Source of the DNA: CAYNNP01 sp964398215
GTDB taxonomy: Bacteria > Planctomycetota > Planctomycetia > Pirellulales > Pirellulaceae
Assembly (NCBI GenBank): GCA_964398215.1
Contig: CAYNNP010000247.1
Span: 1 to 9,658 of the forward strand
Direction: 5' to 3'
Length of the DNA stretch: 9,658 nt
Below are positions 7,201-9,658 of this stretch, one piece after another. The notes under the pieces are model-generated. The model was not told the origin of the DNA and did no database searches. It was given only the letters and a program-made list of their open reading frames with translations. A program made the translations under genes and the position numbers. Numbering within the stretch: position 1 is the stretch's first letter; the number at the start of each line of letters is the position of its first letter.

Positions 7201-8416
7201 GGATCCCTCCGATCGCTGGATGCGACTTGCCGTACAAAGCGCCGTACCTAACCGCGCGGGTGAACTGTTCGCGGCATTGGTTTCCAACGCAGAGTTCTGG
7301 GAGTCCGGTGGCACGGGTTTCTTGAGTTCTTTGGCGGATCAAATTGTGCGACGCGATGACCCAGCAGAAGTTTCACTCGCGGTCACAGCAATGGGCAGCG
7401 TGCCGCCACAAGCCAATCCAACCATTCTGAATGTGGCCGGTATTTTTTTGGCAGCCGCGAATCGAAAACAAGGCGCGATTGGTAAGCTGATCGACACGCC
7501 TGCGTTGAATTCGATGCGCACAGCAGTCAAAAGCCAAATCGCAGATTCACTGAAACTGGCAATGGATGCGAATGCAAAACCCGCGGCGCGCGTGCGAGCG
7601 ATCGATGCAATGCGTTACGCATCTACAAAAGAAGTCGTGGCTCCGTTGGCGGCGTTGATCACAGCAACCACGCCAGATGTTGTTCAGCAAGCAGTGATGA
7701 TCCAGTTGAAACGCTTTAACGATCCACAAGTCTCGTCCGCGATCATTGCGGCATGGCCTGCGCTCAGCCCACGACTGCGTGATACAGCAACCGAAGTCAT
7801 GTTTGCGCGGCAGGATCGGATTTCTGAGTTGTTCGGGGCTCTGGACGACGGAAAAATCAAGCTTTCGATGGTTTCACGATCTCGCTTGAAATTGGCCGAA
7901 AAATCAACGAACCCAAAAATCTCGGAACGCGCAAAATCGTTTTTGAATTCATCTGCTTCGCCAAAGCGTGCTGAGGTGCTAAAGCGATACCAGTCTGCTT
8001 TGACAATCGACGGCGATGTCGTTCGCGGCAAAGCAGCTTTCAAAAAACACTGCAGTGGTTGTCATAAAGTCGAAGGCGTTGGTCACGAGATTGGGCCGAA
8101 CCTCGCTGCCATGAAAGCACGCGGGGCAGAAGCGATTTTGGTCAACGTGATCGACCCCAATCGAGAGGTGAATCCCCAGTACTTGAATTACATTGTGCTG
8201 ACACATGATGGTGAATCTGTGACCGGCATGATCTCATCTGAGTCGGCGACAACGGTGACCTTGGAACGCACTCAGGCCGCAAAAGACTCGCTTTTACGTA
8301 CGGATATCGCCCAATTGAAAAGTACTGGCGTGTCCTTGATGCCTGAGGGGTTGGAAGAAAACATTGATATCCAAACAATGGCGGACATCATCAAATTTCT
8401 GATGAACGCCAAATAG
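4133..8416 (+). CDS. Secreted ceramidase-like / PVC-type dehydrogenase propeller / HEAT / cytochrome c fusion
   Basis: This is a protein of 1427 residues counted from ATG 4133, chosen because a classic signal peptide follows (basic n-region, LIVLSLMALL core, likely cleavage after SLA, residue 34). Residues about 40-465 resemble neutral/alkaline ceramidases: HQH (H123, H125), CHP (H246), PGE (E397) and GGYE (Y439) fit the zinc-ligand pattern. The loop that normally reads GDVSPN is GNIGAG here, so the nucleophilic serine seems replaced by Gly288. Residues about 488-878 are the PVC membrane-bound-dehydrogenase-type beta-propeller, with FRPAQFANGPDG at 821-832. Residues about 885-1285 are HEAT-like repeats. 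The C-terminus is the Planctomycetes/Verrucomicrobia haem module with CSGCH (C1307, C1310, H1311) and a candidate axial Met1403 in LMPEGL. It is expected in the periplasm, oxidising an unknown substrate, probably a sugar or alcohol, and passing electrons to its own haem. The substrate and the role of the N-terminal domain are unknown. Confidence 0.92.
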   Translation: MNLKNHRYGVVKQRLIVLSLMALLGTCTATRSLADDNAGLKVAKFDIDATPPIGFRMAYDHVIRTEELGLRCRGIVIIGSGKPIVLCAVDWIGIGNGGQDAFRETLAKAAGTSPNRVAVHTLHQHDAPRCDFTAEQLLHGAGVSDLGPHDGSFARELLKRLSVAVSEAMPKASDVSHIGIGKAVVQDVASNRRIVTDGKVTGTRYTTTRDPKLRALPDGVIDPELNSLTFFNDKTPIAVLSYYACHPQSYYRTGVPSPDFPGIARFMRGQDVPDVLHVHFNGAGGNIGAGKYNDGNKANRLILASRVAKGMKSAYESSRRIAVSPSDVGWTTESVALPVAEHLDADELRANLDKWNTKDYWGSPEQLAWVLRCKDGHKIDIGCLKIGSVRILHMPGELFVEYQLAAKKLRPDLDVMMAAYGEYGAGYIGTHDAYAEGGYETSARASKTTSGAEAILMGAVKTLLGVEDFASELPRIPPLWPESALDSFAVADGFEMQLVASEPLLGSPVEIQWDSAGGLFVCEMRGYSEDQDDLISTIGLLRDPHGDGTFDLRTTFASGLRWPTAIFPYDGGLFVADAPNLYYFKDTNGDDVADTKEVVLTGFGTSNVQGLMNSMRWGLDNRIHIACSSTGGMVVAPNSADKPVNIRGHDIALDPRTRKFYLTTGAAQHGMCFDDWGRKFVSSNSDHIQQVMYPYEPIARNRFMKAPRARVSIAADGPQAEVFRASPVEPWRIVRTRLRVGGKVRGPIEGGGRAAGYFTGATGVTIYRGDAWPSEWKGIAVVGDVGSNLIHRKKLSTSGLQFTAKRIDHESEFITSRDIWFRPAQFANGPDGCLHVIDVCREVIEHPKSLPPEIKKHLDLTSGRDHGRIYRIAPAGHKPLATENLRRAKNERLVDLLAHENAWHRETAARLLIQRNATLIASRLRQVASESGSALARMHAMCVLDGLKELDEPTLMARFLDTHPQVRRHAVRLASDQISPALNARLLSLADDPSLWVRYELAFALGSVDDPKCIDVLAGLIQKDPSDRWMRLAVQSAVPNRAGELFAALVSNAEFWESGGTGFLSSLADQIVRRDDPAEVSLAVTAMGSVPPQANPTILNVAGIFLAAANRKQGAIGKLIDTPALNSMRTAVKSQIADSLKLAMDANAKPAARVRAIDAMRYASTKEVVAPLAALITATTPDVVQQAVMIQLKRFNDPQVSSAIIAAWPALSPRLRDTATEVMFARQDRISELFGALDDGKIKLSMVSRSRLKLAEKSTNPKISERAKSFLNSSASPKRAEVLKRYQSALTIDGDVVRGKAAFKKHCSGCHKVEGVGHEIGPNLAAMKARGAEAILVNVIDPNREVNPQYLNYIVLTHDGESVTGMISSESATTVTLERTQAAKDSLLRTDIAQLKSTGVSLMPEGLEENIDIQTMADIIKFLMNAK

Positions 8417-8429
8417 CAGAATCAATAGC

Positions 8430-9608
8430 ATGGAAGACAACTTTTTTATCGACCCAAACTCGAACCACGAGACATTGCGCGAACAGATCGAAGCGGTGTG
8501 CGACCAAATGGAATTGCACCACGAACAGGGCTATTACTCAAAACTCCGTGTGATGCGCAGTTGGTCGGTGCACAACCCAACGATTTCAGGTCAGATCACG
8601 CGACCATCTGCGTTTCGATGGTACCTGCGTCGCGAACTAGGCAGGCTTGCTGAGCAGGGTGCGGAAGTCAAACTTGAGCGATCACGTGAACGAGTCGACT
8701 TGAATTCGCCCAAGCTTTTGGAATTGATCGACGAAAGCAAGTTTGACATCACGCGGAAAAAATTGTTCTTGTTCGGCCCAGAACGATCCGATTTGTCGAT
8801 CAAGCGAATTGAACACTACACAGGTACCAACGCAGAAGACTTTCAACGACACGTGCTGCTGACGAATTATCACATGCACATGCAAGCGTTTCAGGATCAG
8901 TATCCAAAATGCATTCAACCGAATCGGCCTGATGTTCAGATGCCTGCCTATCATTATCGCAATGGTGACAACAATGGAATCACCATTATCAACATCGGCG
9001 TCGGTCCCTCGAACGCAAAAAACCTGACGGACCATCTGGCGGTGCTACGGCCGGATGCAATGATGATGGTTGGTCACTGTGCTGGTGTGCGAAATCACCA
9101 AGAGGTCGGCGACTTTGTTTTGGCGACCGGCTACATGCGTGCGGACGGGGTGCTGGACAGTCTGTTGCCGCGATCAGTACCAATCACGCCCAGTTTTGTG
9201 CTCAATCGATATCTTGCCAAGGCTCTGGAAGAATCCGAGTTGCAATATCGAATTGGTGCGGTTTATACGACTGCGGATCGGAACTGGGAATTGAATCTGG
9301 AATCAGCGCTTAGCGATTTACGTGTCAGTCGCAGCATTGCGGTCGATATGGAAAGTGCCACGGTCGCTGCGAACGGATTTCGATATCGCATTCCAAGCGC
9401 GACTTTGTTGTGTGTTTCTGACAAACCACTACACGGACAACCCAAGCTGCCCGATTCGGCAAATGAGTTTTACGAAGAAACGAAAAACCAGCACTTGGCA
9501 GTCGCAATCGAAGCCCTAACGCAAGTCAAAAGTGACTTTCCGGACGGGATGCCAAACAGTGACATCCGAGCACCAGAAGAAGCGTTGATGGAAGGACCGG
9601 TGGAGTAG
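8430..9608 (+). CDS. amn: AMP nucleosidase
   Basis: AMP nucleosidase hydrolyses AMP to adenine and ribose 5-phosphate in cytoplasmic purine turnover. The 392-residue product matches E. coli Amn in long, characteristic blocks: RIEHYTGT (126-133) with FQRHVLLTNY (138-147), NIGVGPSNAK (188-197), VGHCAGVRNHQEVGDFVLA (214-232), DRNWEL (283-288), VDMESAT (305-311) and CVSDKPLHG (328-336). Residues about 182-360 form the nucleoside-phosphorylase-fold catalytic domain, with E308 and D331 at the positions expected for ribose binding and catalysis. It is about 90 residues shorter than E. coli Amn (484). The N-terminal regulatory-type domain (about 1-150) is compact, and the insertion before the catalytic domain is much reduced. 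The ATG start lies 13 bp after the fusion gene's stop, so the two may be co-transcribed, although no Shine-Dalgarno sequence is obvious. No functional link to that gene is apparent. Confidence 0.95.
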   Translation: MEDNFFIDPNSNHETLREQIEAVCDQMELHHEQGYYSKLRVMRSWSVHNPTISGQITRPSAFRWYLRRELGRLAEQGAEVKLERSRERVDLNSPKLLELIDESKFDITRKKLFLFGPERSDLSIKRIEHYTGTNAEDFQRHVLLTNYHMHMQAFQDQYPKCIQPNRPDVQMPAYHYRNGDNNGITIINIGVGPSNAKNLTDHLAVLRPDAMMMVGHCAGVRNHQEVGDFVLATGYMRADGVLDSLLPRSVPITPSFVLNRYLAKALEESELQYRIGAVYTTADRNWELNLESALSDLRVSRSIAVDMESATVAANGFRYRIPSATLLCVSDKPLHGQPKLPDSANEFYEETKNQHLAVAIEALTQVKSDFPDGMPNSDIRAPEEALMEGPVE

Positions 9609-9626
9609 CCCGAGGTTGCGGTCCTT
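9592..9626 (+). terminator. Weak stem-loop at the end of amn
   Basis: AAGGACCG (9592-9599) and CGGTCCTT (9619-9626) form a perfect 8-bp inverted repeat around a 19-nt loop containing the amn stop codon. It is followed by GTCTTT rather than a real T-run. It could help end transcription or protect the 3' end, but the long loop and poor T-tract make this uncertain. The remaining 32 bp to the window edge show nothing recognisable. Confidence 0.28.
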
Positions 9627-9658
9627 GTCTTTACCCACAATTGCTTGGTCCAAAATCT

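Noticed and set aside
9001..9012. TCGGTCCCTCG in amn matching the first bases of the window
   Set aside because: The match is only about a dozen bases, lies in a conserved coding block (GVGPSN), and does not continue. It is chance.

Overview
The window looks like chromosomal DNA of a planctomycete, most likely Pirellulaceae (Rhodopirellula or a relative). The best evidence is a secreted protein that combines a ceramidase-like domain, the membrane-bound-dehydrogenase-type beta-propeller characteristic of Planctomycetes/Verrucomicrobia (PVC), HEAT repeats and a C-terminal CxxCH cytochrome module. Weak or absent Shine-Dalgarno sequences and moderate GC fit this. The assignment is inferred from gene content; no rRNA or other phylogenetic marker is present.

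Layout. Left half, minus strand: a HEAT-like alpha-helical repeat protein (2106-3884) is followed by a SWIM zinc-finger protein (65-1762). They are co-oriented and separated by 343 bp. Most of that gap is filled by a nested inverted repeat of about 221 bp (1805-2025) that looks like a MITE or REP-type insertion, or a large structured RNA. Right half, plus strand: after a 248-bp divergent intergenic region comes the ceramidase-like/PVC dehydrogenase/cytochrome fusion (4133-8416), then 13 bp later an AMP nucleosidase gene, amn (8430-9608). No tRNA, rRNA, CRISPR array, transposase or phage gene is visible.

How the genes may work together. The SWIM and HEAT-like proteins probably belong to one functional unit. 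In bacteria, SWIM proteins of this type often sit with MoxR-type AAA+ ATPases and VWA proteins (E. coli yehLMPQ is the familiar relative), and such partners would be expected beyond the left edge, downstream on the minus strand. That unit is the best candidate here for a poorly described system. The fusion protein should be exported to the periplasm, where a cytochrome would accept electrons from its own propeller domain. Its ceramidase-like domain keeps the zinc-ligand pattern but appears to lack the usual catalytic serine. Amn is a cytoplasmic purine-salvage enzyme. Its closeness to the fusion gene suggests co-transcription but no obvious shared pathway.
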